A stretch of DNA of 64,000 nt from Terriglobia bacterium (GCA_020073345.1 JAIQFI010000005.1:124001-188000), one strand, 5' to 3'; positions 27,065-36,974 are shown, counted from the stretch's first letter. A program made the numbers and translations. The notes: generated from the letters alone by a model not told the origin.

Positions 27065-30000
27065 TTAGTCGCCCGTGGCGACCGGCTCCGGCTCACGAGC
27101 CATCGTGCGAGGCTTCTTGCCTTTGCCCAGCTTGGTTTGAAGAGCTGCCATGTAGGTATAGAACACCGGCGTGAGGTACAACGTCACCAGCTGCGAAAAC
27201 ATCAGGCCCCCGACCACCGCCAAACCCAGTGGCTGCCGGGCTTCGCCGCCTGCGCCGTATCCCAAAGCAATGGGCACCGCGCCGAACAGAGCCGCCATGG
27301 TGGTCATCATGATCGGGCGGAAGCGGATCAGGCAGCCCTGGTAGATCGCCTGGATCGGCGGAAGACCCTGGTTGCGCTCGGCGTCCAGCGCGAAGTCGAT
27401 CTGCATGATGGCGTTCTTTTCCACGATGCCGATCAGCATGATCAGGCCGACGAACGCGTAAATATTCAGATCCATGTGGAACAGGTACAGCGTCGCCAAA
27501 GCGCCGAACCCGGCCGAGGGCAGTCCCGAGAGGATCGTGATGGGGTGGATGTAGCTTTCATACAGAATGCCCAGCACGATGTAGACGACGAAGATGGCCA
27601 CCAGCAGCAGGATCCAGGTATCGCCCAGCTGTCCCTGGAACGCCTTGGCCGCACCCTGCCAATTGGTCCCGACGTCCGGTGGCACGTTCTCAGCGGCGAT
27701 CGCTTCAATCTTCTCGAAGACGTCGCCGAGCGAAGCGCCAGGAGCGAGGTTGAACGAGATCGTGGCCGCCGAAAGCTGCCCGTAGTGGTTGACTGACTGC
27801 GGGCCGACCTCCTGTTTCACGGTCGCCAGCGTATCCAAAGGAATCAGGTTGCCATTTTCGCCCTTGAAGTAGAGCAGCGACAAGGCGCGCGGATCTGCCT
27901 GGAATTCCGGTTTCAGCTCCAATAAAACCTTGTATTGATTCGAGGCGCCGTAAATCGTGGACACCCAGCGCGGGCCGTATGCATCGTAGAACGCATTCTC
28001 GATCTGGTTGGCGTTCACCTGCATTGCGGCGGCTTTGTCGCGGTCGATATTCACACTGATTTGCGGGCTGGTGATGGCCACATTGCTGGTGACATCTTCC
28101 ACGCCCGGTACGCCGGTGATCAGCCGTTCGAGCTTATCGGCCGTGTTGTAAAGCTGAGTCTTGTCGGCGGATTCCAGGGAGAACTGGTACAGACTCTTGG
28201 TGACCTGGCCGCCGATCCGCACGGTCGGCGGATTCTGCAAATACACACGCATACCTGGAAGGGCATCGAGCTGCGGCCGCAGGTCCGCGATGATGTTCTC
28301 GACAAGTTCTTTCCGCTGGGCGCGCGGTTTGAGGCGCACCACCAGCTGGCCGAAGTTGGGTCCACCCAGCGAGTTGGAGGCCGCGCCGCCCACCGACGAT
28401 GTGAAGGCCTCCACATTGGGATTGCGGCGCACGATCTCGGCGACCTGGCTCTGATACTGCACCATCTGGTAATAGGAAGTGCCCTGCGCCGCCTCCGTGA
28501 TCACCGATAGCTGGTCGGTGTCCTGGTCGGGAATGAAGCCCTTCGGGATCTTGATGAACAGGTAAACGGTTCCAATCAGGACGGCCACAAACACCGCCAT
28601 GGTGGCGGGCCGGAAGCGCAGAACCACATCCAAAGTGCGCTCGTAGATCCGCAGCATCCCTTCGAAGAATTTTTCGGTGATCCGGTAGAACCAGGAATGA
28701 TCGCCGTGCTTGACACGCAGGAACCGGCTGCACAGCATGGGGGTCAGGGTCACCGACACCAGGCCCGAGATTAATATGGCCACGCAGATGGTGACGGAAA
28801 ACTCGCGGAACAGGCGTCCCATGATGCCGCCCATGAACAGTACGGGAATAAACACCGCCGTCAGGGACAGCGTCATCGAGACGATGGTGAAACCGATTTC
28901 GCTCGAACCCACCAGGGCCGCATTCAGAGGCTTCCGGCCCAGCTCCATGTGCCGGAAAATGTTTTCGAGCATCACGATCGCGTCGTCCACCACGAAACCG
29001 ACGGACAAGATCAGCGCCATCATGGACAAGTTGTCCAGGCTGTAGCTGAGCATGTACATGACGGCGAACGTACCCACGATCGAGAAGGGCAGGGCAAGGC
29101 TGGGAATCACCGTCGCCGAAACATTGCGCAGGAACAGGAAGATGACGCCGATCACCAGGCCCAGCGTCATCAGCATGGTTACCTCGACGTCCACATAGGA
29201 GTCGCGAATGGTCTGGGACCGGTCGTAGAGAATGTCCATGTGCACCGAGGGCGGCAGCTCGGACTGAAATACCGGAAGCAGGTTCTTGACGCTGTCGGTC
29301 ACCGCGATGGTGTTGGTGCCGGGCTGGCGCTGGATGGCCAGCACGATGGCTCGCTGCTGGTCCTGGGGCGTATAAAACCAGGAAGCGGTCTTATCGTCCT
29401 CGACGCTATCCTTCAGCTCGCCCAGTTCCTGCAGCCGGACGGGGGTGTTGTTCTTGTAGCTCACCACGAGCGAACGATATTGGTCCGCGGTCGTAAGCTG
29501 ACCGGAGGTCTGCAATGTAAACGCTCGCTGCGGTCCGGTGATCTGGCCGGTGGGAAGGTTGACGTTCCAAACCTTCAAAGCCGCTTCCACTTCGTTGATG
29601 CCGACCTTGTGAGAGGCCAGCAGATGCGGGTCCATCTGCACGTGCACGGCGTACTTCTGCGCGCCCAGCACCTGCACCTGCGCCACACCGGTGACCTGCG
29701 AGATGCGCTGGGCGATGCGGGTTTCGGCGAATTCATCCAGCGTCCACAACGGGACTTCCTTGGACGTGAGCGTCAGATAAAGAATCGGCTGATCGGCCGG
29801 ATTCACGCGGGCAAAGGTGGGCGGCGTGGGCATGCCCAAGGGAAGCTGGCGCGAGGCCTGCGTGATGGCGGATTGCACATCGATGGCGGCTCCGTCCATG
29901 CTGCGGTTCAAAGCAAATTCCAGCGTGATTTGGGTGGCCCCCAGCGAGTTGATGGAGGTCATCGACTCGATACCGGAGATGTTGGAGAACTGATTCTCCA

Positions 30001-30199
30001 TGGGCGTCGCGACGGACGCGGCCATGGTGTCGGGACTGGCGCCGGGCAGAGCGGCAGTGACCTGCAGCGTCGGAAAATCAACGTTAGGGAGATCGCTTAC
30101 GGCCAGCTTCTGGTAGGCTACCGTACCGAACAGCGCGATGGCGCCCATCAAAAGGCTGGTGGCGATCGGCCGTTCGATAAATGGTTGCGAGAAGTTCAT
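27065..30199 (-). CDS. RND multidrug efflux permease (MdtC-like)
   Basis: This 1044-residue HAE1-type RND proton antiporter starts MNFSQPFIERPIATSLLMGAI. It has the two repeated halves of 6 membrane segments with large periplasmic loops. The TM4 proton-relay aspartates are in GFVVDDAIVMLENIF, and the second half has the FVGLIMLIGIVEKNAIMQIDF motif with its Lys. It is the last of three genes (adaptor, RND, RND) and is about 50% similar by eye to its neighbour. The MdtABC model pairs two different RND subunits in one trimer, which fits this layout. The closing tail is KLGKGKKPRTMAREP. Substrates are unknown. Confidence 0.95.
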   Translation of the reverse strand: MNFSQPFIERPIATSLLMGAIALFGTVAYQKLAVSDLPNVDFPTLQVTAALPGASPDTMAASVATPMENQFSNISGIESMTSINSLGATQITLEFALNRSMDGAAIDVQSAITQASRQLPLGMPTPPTFARVNPADQPILYLTLTSKEVPLWTLDEFAETRIAQRISQVTGVAQVQVLGAQKYAVHVQMDPHLLASHKVGINEVEAALKVWNVNLPTGQITGPQRAFTLQTSGQLTTADQYRSLVVSYKNNTPVRLQELGELKDSVEDDKTASWFYTPQDQQRAIVLAIQRQPGTNTIAVTDSVKNLLPVFQSELPPSVHMDILYDRSQTIRDSYVDVEVTMLMTLGLVIGVIFLFLRNVSATVIPSLALPFSIVGTFAVMYMLSYSLDNLSMMALILSVGFVVDDAIVMLENIFRHMELGRKPLNAALVGSSEIGFTIVSMTLSLTAVFIPVLFMGGIMGRLFREFSVTICVAILISGLVSVTLTPMLCSRFLRVKHGDHSWFYRITEKFFEGMLRIYERTLDVVLRFRPATMAVFVAVLIGTVYLFIKIPKGFIPDQDTDQLSVITEAAQGTSYYQMVQYQSQVAEIVRRNPNVEAFTSSVGGAASNSLGGPNFGQLVVRLKPRAQRKELVENIIADLRPQLDALPGMRVYLQNPPTVRIGGQVTKSLYQFSLESADKTQLYNTADKLERLITGVPGVEDVTSNVAITSPQISVNIDRDKAAAMQVNANQIENAFYDAYGPRWVSTIYGASNQYKVLLELKPEFQADPRALSLLYFKGENGNLIPLDTLATVKQEVGPQSVNHYGQLSAATISFNLAPGASLGDVFEKIEAIAAENVPPDVGTNWQGAAKAFQGQLGDTWILLLVAIFVVYIVLGILYESYIHPITILSGLPSAGFGALATLYLFHMDLNIYAFVGLIMLIGIVEKNAIMQIDFALDAERNQGLPPIQAIYQGCLIRFRPIMMTTMAALFGAVPIALGYGAGGEARQPLGLAVVGGLMFSQLVTLYLTPVFYTYMAALQTKLGKGKKPRTMAREPEPVATGD

Positions 30200-30245
30200 C
30201 GTTACTCAAAAACAAAAAGCGCAAGAACCCAGCCTTGCCAGTGTC

Positions 30246-33200
30246 TCAATCCGAGAACCCCGGTGCGACTTCCGGCGGCCGGACGGCCGCTGCCCGGCGT
30301 CGCTGCTGCCGTTTGGTCACTTTCGCCATATACGTGTACACCACGGGAGTGAGATACAAGGTCATGATTTGCGACACCGCCAACCCGCCGATCACCGTAA
30401 GTCCCAGAGGACGGCGCGCCTCGCCTCCCGCGCCCCAGCCGAGAGCGACGGGGATCGAGCCCAGCATGGCGGCGGCCGTGGTCATCATGATCGGGCGGAA
30501 CCGGATGATACAGCCCTGGTAGATAGCTTCCTCCGGGGAGGTGGCTCCACTGCGTTCCGCTTGCAGCGCGAAGTCGATCTGCATGATGGCGTTCTTCTTG
30601 ACAATGCCGACCAGAATAATCAAGCCGACGAAGGAGTAAATGTTCAGCTCGCCCTTGAACACATAGAGCGTCAACAGGGCGCCCAGACAGGCGGAGGGCA
30701 GTCCGGAAAGGATCGTGAGCGGATGGATGTAGCTTTCATACAGCACGCCCAGGACGATGTAGACCACCAGCACCGCCACCAGGAACAGAGTGCTCAGGTT
30801 GGCAAGGGAATCCTGAAACGCCGCCGCATTCCCCGAGAAGCGCGCCGAGATATTGGCGGGTAGGGTCTGCTTGGCCAGAGTCTGTAGCTTATCCGTCACA
30901 CTCCCCAAGGAGATGCCCGGCTTGAGATTGAACGAAACGGTGACGGCGGGAAGCTGGCCGGCATGCGAGATGCTCTGTGGCCCGACGTCCTCCTTAATCT
31001 TCGCCAGCGAATCCAGCGGAACCAGGACTCCGGTATTCGTCTTGAAATAAATCTTGGACAGATAGTCGGAGAAGGCCTGATATTTCTTGTCCACTTCCAT
31101 CACTACGCGGTACTGAGATTTGGGCGAGTAAATGATGGACGCGTAGCTGGGACCGTAGGCTCCGTACAAGGCATTCTGGATTTCGCTGGGATTGAGCCCG
31201 TACAGCGCCGCGCGCTCGCGGTCGATCTCGACATTGACGCGCGGGCTGCGATATTCCAGATCGGTATTGACATCCTGCACCTCGGGCACCTTGCGGACTT
31301 CCTTCTCCAGCACCGCCGCCTGCTCGTACAATTCGTCGGTATCGGGACCTTGCAGGGTGAAATCGTAGTTGCTGCGCGAGTTGTAGCCGCCGCCTCCGAT
31401 GCGGATGGGCGGGGGGACGTTGGGATACACGTTGAATCCGGGCAGGCTCACGATTTTAGGACGCAACCGCTCGGCCACCTGCTGGGCGGTGGACTTTCGC
31501 TCGGGATGGGCCCGGAGCATCACGAAGAACCGGGCGTTGTTGCCGCTTCCGGCGTTTCCGCCCGCGTTGGTCATAAAGGCTTCGACATCGGGATCCTTGC
31601 GGACGATGTCGGCGATGCGCTTCTGGTACTCCACCATCTTGTAGAAGGAAGTTCCCTGCGCCGCCTGAATGTTCAGCTGCATCTGGTCGTTGTCGGCGTC
31701 GGGGATGAATCCCTTGGGGACCTTCTGGTAGAGATATCCGGTGGCTCCCAGCACGCCGAGAAAAAGCACGCCCATCGCCGTGCGATGACGCAGAACGCCG
31801 CGCAGGCTCCAATCGTAGAAGCGCAGCAGGCCTTGGAAGACGCGATCGCTGGCGCGGTATATCCCGCCGTGCTTCTGAGTCCCTTCGCGCAGCAGCCGGC
31901 TGCACAGCATGGGCGTCAGCGTAATGGACACCACCCCCGAAACCAGGATGGCGGTGCAAATGGTCACCGCGAATTCCCGGAACATGCGTCCCAGCATGCC
32001 GCTCATGAACAGAATAGGGATGAATACGGCTGCTAGCGACAGCGTCATGGAGAGGATGGTGAAGCCAATCTCCTGCGATCCCCTGAACGCCGCGGCCATG
32101 GGGCTCATGCCGCTCTCGATGTGGCGGACGATATTCTCCAGCATGACGATGGCGTCATCCACCACGAAGCACACCGAAAGAATCAGCGCCATCATGGAAA
32201 GCGTATTGAGACTGAAGCCCAGCAGAGCCATCACCACCAGTGTTCCCAGGATCGAGAACGGCAGCGCCATGGCCGGAATCAGCGTGGCTCGCCCGCTGCG
32301 CAGGAACGCGAAGATGACCAGCACCACCAGCAGGAGCGTGAACCCCATGGTCCTCTGGAAGTCGGTGAACGCATCGCGGATCAGCTTGGCGCGGTCGCCG
32401 CGCGTGGCGAAGTGCACGGAGGGGGGTAACTGGGCCTGAAAGGTTGGAAACAGCGCCTTGACCGCGTCCGACACTTCGATGGTGTTCGAGCCGGGCTGCT
32501 TCATCACCTGCATCTGGATGGCGCGTTCCATCTTGCCGCCGGTGTACATCCAGGCCGCGTTCATGTCGTTCTCGACGCTGTCCATGACGTTGGCCACTTC
32601 CGACAGCCGAACCGGAGTTCCGTTGCGCCAGGCAACCACCACTTGAGCGAAACCGGCCGCGTCATGCAGTTCGCCGTTGGTTTTTAAAGTGAAAGCCTGG
32701 CGAGGCCCGTACAGGGTGCCGGTGGGAGAATTGGGGTTCCAGTTGGAGATGGCCTGGCTCACTTCGTTGATGCCGATTTTCTTGCCCACCAGCTTGTCCG
32801 GATCCAGCTGCACGCGAACCGCGTACTTGGTGGAGCCCGAAACCTGCACCTGCGACACGCCGTTGACCATCGAGATGCGCGGAGCGATGATCTGTTCCGC
32901 GTAGTCGTCGAGCTGCGAAAGGGAAATGGCGTCCGAGATCAGCGTGAGGTAAAAGATGGGCTGGTCCGAAGGGTTTTGCTTCTTGAAGGAAGGCGGCGCG
33001 GGAAGGCCGGCGGGAAGCAGCGGCATGGCCTCGGCAATGGCCGTCTGGACGTCCACCGAAGCCCCGTCTATGTCCCGGCTCATGTCGAACTGCAGCGTGA
33101 TCTGAGTGTTGCCGGTGGAGCTTTGCGACCGCATCGAGTCGATGCCCGAGATGGAGGTGAATTGCCGCTCGAGTACCGTCGCCACCGAGGAAGCCATGGT

Positions 33201-33371
33201 GGCGGGATCAGCGCCGGGCAGGTTGACCTGCACCTGCAGCGTCGGCATCTCCACGTTGGGCATGTCGCTCACCGGGAGAGTCCGGTAAGCGACCACGCCG
33301 AATAGCGCGATGGCGGCCATCAGCAGGCTGGTGGCGATCGGCCGCCGGATGAAAACTTCCGAGAAGTTCAC
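30246..33371 (-). CDS. RND multidrug efflux permease (MdtB-like)
   Basis: This 1041-residue RND permease begins with a GTG start at 33371 (MNFSEVFIRRPIATSLLMAAI) and has the same two-half architecture as its downstream neighbour. The TM4 aspartates are in SVCFVVDDAIVMLENIVRH, and the second-half motif is FVGLIILVGIVKKNAIMQIDF. The C-terminus is a basic, Ala/Pro-rich cytoplasmic tail. It follows the adaptor gene after 29 bp and precedes the second RND gene by 46 bp. As in MdtBC, a hetero-trimer of the two permeases is the likely functional form; this is inference from gene order. Confidence 0.95.
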   Translation of the reverse strand: MNFSEVFIRRPIATSLLMAAIALFGVVAYRTLPVSDMPNVEMPTLQVQVNLPGADPATMASSVATVLERQFTSISGIDSMRSQSSTGNTQITLQFDMSRDIDGASVDVQTAIAEAMPLLPAGLPAPPSFKKQNPSDQPIFYLTLISDAISLSQLDDYAEQIIAPRISMVNGVSQVQVSGSTKYAVRVQLDPDKLVGKKIGINEVSQAISNWNPNSPTGTLYGPRQAFTLKTNGELHDAAGFAQVVVAWRNGTPVRLSEVANVMDSVENDMNAAWMYTGGKMERAIQMQVMKQPGSNTIEVSDAVKALFPTFQAQLPPSVHFATRGDRAKLIRDAFTDFQRTMGFTLLLVVLVIFAFLRSGRATLIPAMALPFSILGTLVVMALLGFSLNTLSMMALILSVCFVVDDAIVMLENIVRHIESGMSPMAAAFRGSQEIGFTILSMTLSLAAVFIPILFMSGMLGRMFREFAVTICTAILVSGVVSITLTPMLCSRLLREGTQKHGGIYRASDRVFQGLLRFYDWSLRGVLRHRTAMGVLFLGVLGATGYLYQKVPKGFIPDADNDQMQLNIQAAQGTSFYKMVEYQKRIADIVRKDPDVEAFMTNAGGNAGSGNNARFFVMLRAHPERKSTAQQVAERLRPKIVSLPGFNVYPNVPPPIRIGGGGYNSRSNYDFTLQGPDTDELYEQAAVLEKEVRKVPEVQDVNTDLEYRSPRVNVEIDRERAALYGLNPSEIQNALYGAYGPSYASIIYSPKSQYRVVMEVDKKYQAFSDYLSKIYFKTNTGVLVPLDSLAKIKEDVGPQSISHAGQLPAVTVSFNLKPGISLGSVTDKLQTLAKQTLPANISARFSGNAAAFQDSLANLSTLFLVAVLVVYIVLGVLYESYIHPLTILSGLPSACLGALLTLYVFKGELNIYSFVGLIILVGIVKKNAIMQIDFALQAERSGATSPEEAIYQGCIIRFRPIMMTTAAAMLGSIPVALGWGAGGEARRPLGLTVIGGLAVSQIMTLYLTPVVYTYMAKVTKRQQRRRAAAVRPPEVAPGFSD

Positions 33372-33400
33372 ACGCTCTCCCTAGGGTTCGCGACGATCGC

Positions 33401-34684
33401 TTAGGGCGACGATCGCGGACGGCCGTCTCCGGTCTGCTGATCCCGGACCTGCACTTTGGACCCCGGCTGCAACCGAAGCTGGCCTTCGGTCACGACGGTT
33501 TCTCCGCCTTTGAGTCCCTCGTCGATCACCATATCCTGATCGATTCGCGGACCCGTCTTCACCGGGACCACCGATACCGCGCGATCTTCACCGACAACGT
33601 ACACGTAGGTGCCGTCCTGGCCCGTCTGCACGGCTTGATTGGGAACCACCACGGCGTTGTTGCGCATGGTCAGGCGCAGCCCCACGTTGACAAACTGGCC
33701 GGGCCATAACTTACGGGCCTTGTTCTGGAAGGTGCCCTTCAGCTTTATGGTGCCGGTGGAGGTGTCTACGGAATTATCGATGAAACTCAGCTCGCCCTGC
33801 TCCAAATCGCCGCTGCCATCCTGGGCGCGCGCGGTCACTGCCAGCTTGCCGCCTTCCGAATAGCGCTTCACATCGCCCAGCCGGGCTTCCGGGACCGAAA
33901 AGGTGACATAGATCGGCTCCACCTGGTAGAGAGTTGCCAGATCGGTGGTATTGGCCGTGATAATGTTGCCGGCCTTCTGCGATATGTTGCCGCTGCGGCC
34001 GTCGATGGTGGCCTCTACCGTGGTGTAGCCGAGCTGAATATTCAGGTTGTTGATCGCGGATTGATCCGCCGATATCTGCGCTTCCGCACTGCTGATCGCC
34101 GCGCGGTCGGCTTCGAGAATCTGCACCTGTGCCGCGGCGGCGCTCTTTAACTGTTCTGCCTGTTCCTTGGCGAAAACCCCTTCGTCGACGCCCTTTTGGT
34201 AACGATCTGCCTGGTCCCGAGCGTAATTCGCGCTAGCGGTATCGCGTGCCAGCGCCGCCTGCGCCTGCTTCAATAGTGCGGCGCTCTTGGCCAGGTTGGC
34301 TTTGGCGGAATTCATCTGGCCTTCCAGAGGCTTCGGATCGATGAGGAACAACAGGTCGCCCTTCTTGACGTAGTCGCCTTCCTTGAAGCGAACCTCGTTT
34401 AGCATGCCGCCGGTTTGTGCCCGTATGCTCACTACGGAATAGGCTTCTACGTTGCCCACCACAGTGATGTCCACCGGAACGTTCTTCAATGTGACCTTGG
34501 CGACCTCCACCGGCACCGGCCCGCCGCCGGCATTCTTGCCCTTGCCTTTGCCCTTGCCGCCTTTCCCGCCATCCCCCACATCGGTTGTGGCAGATCCACA
34601 ACTGGAAAGCATGCAGCTGGATAGCAGAATAGCGGCGACGAGGACGCCTAGTAGTCTTGAGGGCTGTAAACGGGTAAATTTCAC
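33401..34684 (-). CDS. RND efflux periplasmic adaptor lipoprotein (MdtA-like)
   Basis: The product is 427 residues long from GTG 34684. The N-terminal signal ends in a lipobox region (AAILLSSCMLSSCGS), so it is a lipoprotein, followed by a Gly/Lys linker (GGKGGKGKGKGKNAGGG). It then has the standard membrane-fusion-protein order: lipoyl half-motif VSIRAQTGGMLNEVRFKEGDYVKKGDLLF, a long coiled-coil hairpin (roughly residues 120-215, Ala/Gln-rich), the second lipoyl half TVEATIDGRSGNI and beta-barrel domains ending in LRLQPGSKVQV. It links the inner-membrane RND pumps to an outer-membrane channel, which is not encoded here. Confidence 0.94.
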   Translation of the reverse strand: MKFTRLQPSRLLGVLVAAILLSSCMLSSCGSATTDVGDGGKGGKGKGKGKNAGGGPVPVEVAKVTLKNVPVDITVVGNVEAYSVVSIRAQTGGMLNEVRFKEGDYVKKGDLLFLIDPKPLEGQMNSAKANLAKSAALLKQAQAALARDTASANYARDQADRYQKGVDEGVFAKEQAEQLKSAAAAQVQILEADRAAISSAEAQISADQSAINNLNIQLGYTTVEATIDGRSGNISQKAGNIITANTTDLATLYQVEPIYVTFSVPEARLGDVKRYSEGGKLAVTARAQDGSGDLEQGELSFIDNSVDTSTGTIKLKGTFQNKARKLWPGQFVNVGLRLTMRNNAVVVPNQAVQTGQDGTYVYVVGEDRAVSVVPVKTGPRIDQDMVIDEGLKGGETVVTEGQLRLQPGSKVQVRDQQTGDGRPRSSP

Positions 34685-34696
34685 GACAGTCTCTTC

Positions 34697-34702
34697 AGTA
34701 TA
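34697..34702 (-). promoter_or_regulatory. putative -10 element, TATACTGA type, for the efflux operon
   Basis: On the minus strand TATACT followed by GAAG ends 12 bases before the GTG at 34684. The hexamer is part of the palindrome AGTATACT. A short leader would result. Confidence 0.5.
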
Positions 34703-34832
34703 CTGCCCGGATATAAACCACGTACTGGTAATATGGCAGGGGCACTAATATACATCCGGCGTCATTCCGCTGGCATAGGTTACTGGAATGTAGATAAAGA
34801 AGATAACTGCGATTTTGTCCACTGCCGTTCGG

Positions 34833-34856
34833 GAACACCACTAAGGCGTGGTGTTC
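34833..34856. repeat. perfect inverted repeat in divergent intergenic region
   Basis: GAACACCAC and GTGGTGTTC form a 9-bp perfect stem with the 6-nt loop TAAGGC. It lies between the divergent efflux operon and the cytidylate kinase gene, about 150 bp from the former and 40 bp from the latter. It could be an operator (for example for an efflux repressor) or the terminator of an unannotated small transcript; the plus strand continues with TTCC, a weak T-tract. Confidence 0.55.
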
Positions 34857-34878
34857 TTCCTCGCACTGTGGAGTGTGG

Positions 34879-34884
34879 AATACT
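34879..34884 (+). promoter_or_regulatory. putative -10 (AATACTGA) for cmk
   Basis: AATACT followed by GAAT ends 11 bases before the TTG start of the cmk gene, suggesting a near-leaderless transcript. It is related to the TATACTGA element. No -35 is convincing. Confidence 0.35.
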
Positions 34885-34895
34885 GAATCGAAACC

Positions 34896-35573
34896 TTGTC
34901 AAACGTCGCTAAGAGGAGCTTGATCATCGCCATTGACGGCCCCGGTGGGTCCGGCAAGAGCACGGTAGCGCGTTCGGTTGCCCGTCGCCTGGGATTCACG
35001 TATATCGATTCGGGAGCCATGTACCGGGCGGTGGCTCTGTGGGCGCTGCGTTTGGGCATGGATCTGGACGATCTCCATCGCCTGGAACAACTTGCGAAGG
35101 AAGCTCGTATCGAGCTCCCCGGCGACCGCGTGCTCCTGAACGGCGAGGACGTCACCGTCGAGATCCGGGATCCGAAAGTGAGCGATGCGGCCTCCCGCGT
35201 GGCGGCGCAGCCGGGGGTACGCCGGGCATTGCGAGATGAACAGCGGCGAATAGGGGCAGCCGGCTCGGCCGTGATGGAAGGCCGCGATATCGGGACAGTG
35301 GTTTTCCCGGAAGCGCAGGTGAAAATCTTCCTCGACGCACAGCCGGAAGCGCGTGCGCAGCGAAGGGCCTCGGAACTGGGCGCCGCGGTGGAGGAGGTCG
35401 CTCGCGATCTGGAGGCGCGTGACTTAAGGGATCGGAGCCGTGTGGAAGCTCCGCTCACCCAGGCTCCCGACGCCGAGTATGTGGATACCACGCATCTGAC
35501 GCCGATCCAGGTCGAAGAAGCGGTGCTCAGGCTGGTGCGCGAGCGCACCTCCAACGGAAAGGAACACAAGTAG
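34896..35573 (+). CDS. cmk: cytidylate kinase
   Basis: This 225-residue nucleoside monophosphate kinase phosphorylates CMP and dCMP. The P-loop IAIDGPGGSGKSTVAR is followed by LGFTYIDSGAMYRAVALWAL. The CMP-specific insertion domain and the RGMDIGTVVFPEAQVKIFLDA-like EGRDIGTVVFPEAQ are present, with the lid arginines in RAQRRASELG. The start is uncertain: TTG 34896 (MSNVAKRS) has a -10-like hexamer directly upstream. A second TTG at 34920 follows GGAG by only one base, too close for normal initiation. The gene is followed after 6 bases by aspartate kinase, forming a two-gene unit. Confidence 0.92.
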   Translation: MSNVAKRSLIIAIDGPGGSGKSTVARSVARRLGFTYIDSGAMYRAVALWALRLGMDLDDLHRLEQLAKEARIELPGDRVLLNGEDVTVEIRDPKVSDAASRVAAQPGVRRALRDEQRRIGAAGSAVMEGRDIGTVVFPEAQVKIFLDAQPEARAQRRASELGAAVEEVARDLEARDLRDRSRVEAPLTQAPDAEYVDTTHLTPIQVEEAVLRLVRERTSNGKEHK

Positions 35574-35579
35574 AAACTC

Positions 35580-36974
35580 GTGGGCGATCTTCTGGTCATG
35601 AAGTTCGGGGGCACCAGCATGGGTTCGGCCGAGCGCATCCGCGTGGCGGCCCGTCTGACTTCGGAGCAAAGCGCCAAGCGCCCGGTAGTGGTGGTGGTCT
35701 CAGCGATGTCCAAGGTGACCGATCTCTTGCTTGATTCACTTCGCAAAGCAGAGGCGGGGGACCAGGCCGATCTGGACGCGAATCTCGAAAAGCTGTCGGA
35801 ACGGCATCGCGAATGTTGCCGCGGGCTCCTGCCAAAAGAGAAACAGGACCAGGCGACGGCCGGCGTGGAACGCCTGATCGCCGACTTCGCGCGCATCGCC
35901 AAGGGCGTGATGATGCTGGGCGAGCGTCCACCCCGCTCCGTGGATGAAGCAGTAGCTGTGGGCGAGCGCCTGTCGGCCTACCTGATGGCCCTCCACATGG
36001 AATGCGAAGGCATACCGGCCGTGGCGGTGAACGCCGCCGACGTCATCGCGACCGACGCCGTGTTCGGCAACGCCACGCCGTTGATGGAGCCGACTCGCGC
36101 GCGCGCTGCCGCAGTCTTGCGCCCCCTGCTTGATCAGCACAAAGTCCCGGTCGTCACGGGATTCAACGGGTCCACGTTGGACCATCGCCCGACGACGCTC
36201 GGGCGTGGAGGCTCGGATTTTTCGGCGTCCATTTTGGCCGCCGTCCTGGATGCCGCGGAGCTGTGGATCTGGACCGATGTGGACGGAATCATGAGCGGGG
36301 ACCCTCGCCTGGTGTCGGACGCGCGCGTTCTGCCGGAGATCACCTACGCGGAGGCCGCCGAGCTGGCCTACAACGGAGCTAAGGTACTGCATCCCCGCAC
36401 GCTGGCGCCGCTGGCCGAGCGCGGGATCCCGGTGTGGAGTAAGAACAGCTTCGCGCCCGAAAAACCGGGCACGCGCATCCTGCCGCGGGTGGACGCAGGG
36501 CACGGTCCGCACGCCGTGACTTCGATGACCGACGTCGCGCTGGTTTCGATGGAGCCCGCCAGCGCCGCCGTCAGCGGAACAAAGTTAATGGCGCGCGCGC
36601 TCGACGGACTGGCTCGGGCGAACGTCGAGATTCTGGCCTTCACCAGTTCGAGCTACCGGCAGAGCTTCTGCTTTTTGGTCCGCCAATCCGAGCTCGAGCG
36701 TGCGCTGGAGTTCCTCGAGGAAGACCTGGCGCTGGAGCTGGTCCACGGCTACCTCAAGCCGATCGAAGTGGACGCCGATGTCGGCCTGATCGCGGTGGTG
36801 GGCGAGGGTATGCGCGGCACGCCCGGTCTGGCCGGACGAATGTTCACGGCCATCTCCAAGCACAACATCAACATCATCGCGATCGCCCAGGGGTCGAGCG
36901 AGCTGACCATCGCGATCGTGGTGCGCCGCAGTGGCCTGGAGCAGGCGGTGCGGGCTATCCACGGAGAGTTCTGA
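35580..36974 (+). CDS. lysC: aspartate kinase
   Basis: This 464-residue enzyme makes aspartyl phosphate, the first step to lysine, threonine and methionine. The N-terminal kinase motif is VMKFGGTSMGSAERI. Further motifs are VVVSAMSKVTDLLLDS, GFNGSTLDHRPTTLGRGGSDFSA and IWTDVDGIMSGDPRLVSD, all from the amino-acid kinase fold. Two C-terminal ACT domains (LARANVEILAFTSSSYRQS, and AVVGEGMRGTPGLAGRMFTAI) indicate feedback control, probably by lysine and/or threonine. The start is GTG 35580, with ATG 35598 as an alternative that would shorten the N-terminus to MKFGG. Confidence 0.95.
   Translation: MGDLLVMKFGGTSMGSAERIRVAARLTSEQSAKRPVVVVVSAMSKVTDLLLDSLRKAEAGDQADLDANLEKLSERHRECCRGLLPKEKQDQATAGVERLIADFARIAKGVMMLGERPPRSVDEAVAVGERLSAYLMALHMECEGIPAVAVNAADVIATDAVFGNATPLMEPTRARAAAVLRPLLDQHKVPVVTGFNGSTLDHRPTTLGRGGSDFSASILAAVLDAAELWIWTDVDGIMSGDPRLVSDARVLPEITYAEAAELAYNGAKVLHPRTLAPLAERGIPVWSKNSFAPEKPGTRILPRVDAGHGPHAVTSMTDVALVSMEPASAAVSGTKLMARALDGLARANVEILAFTSSSYRQSFCFLVRQSELERALEFLEEDLALELVHGYLKPIEVDADVGLIAVVGEGMRGTPGLAGRMFTAISKHNINIIAIAQGSSELTIAIVVRRSGLEQAVRAIHGEF

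Noticed and set aside
28949-30352. Long plus-strand frames opposite the RND genes
   Set aside because: They show His/Arg-rich, repeat-free translations and no ribosome site; they are shadows of the pumps.
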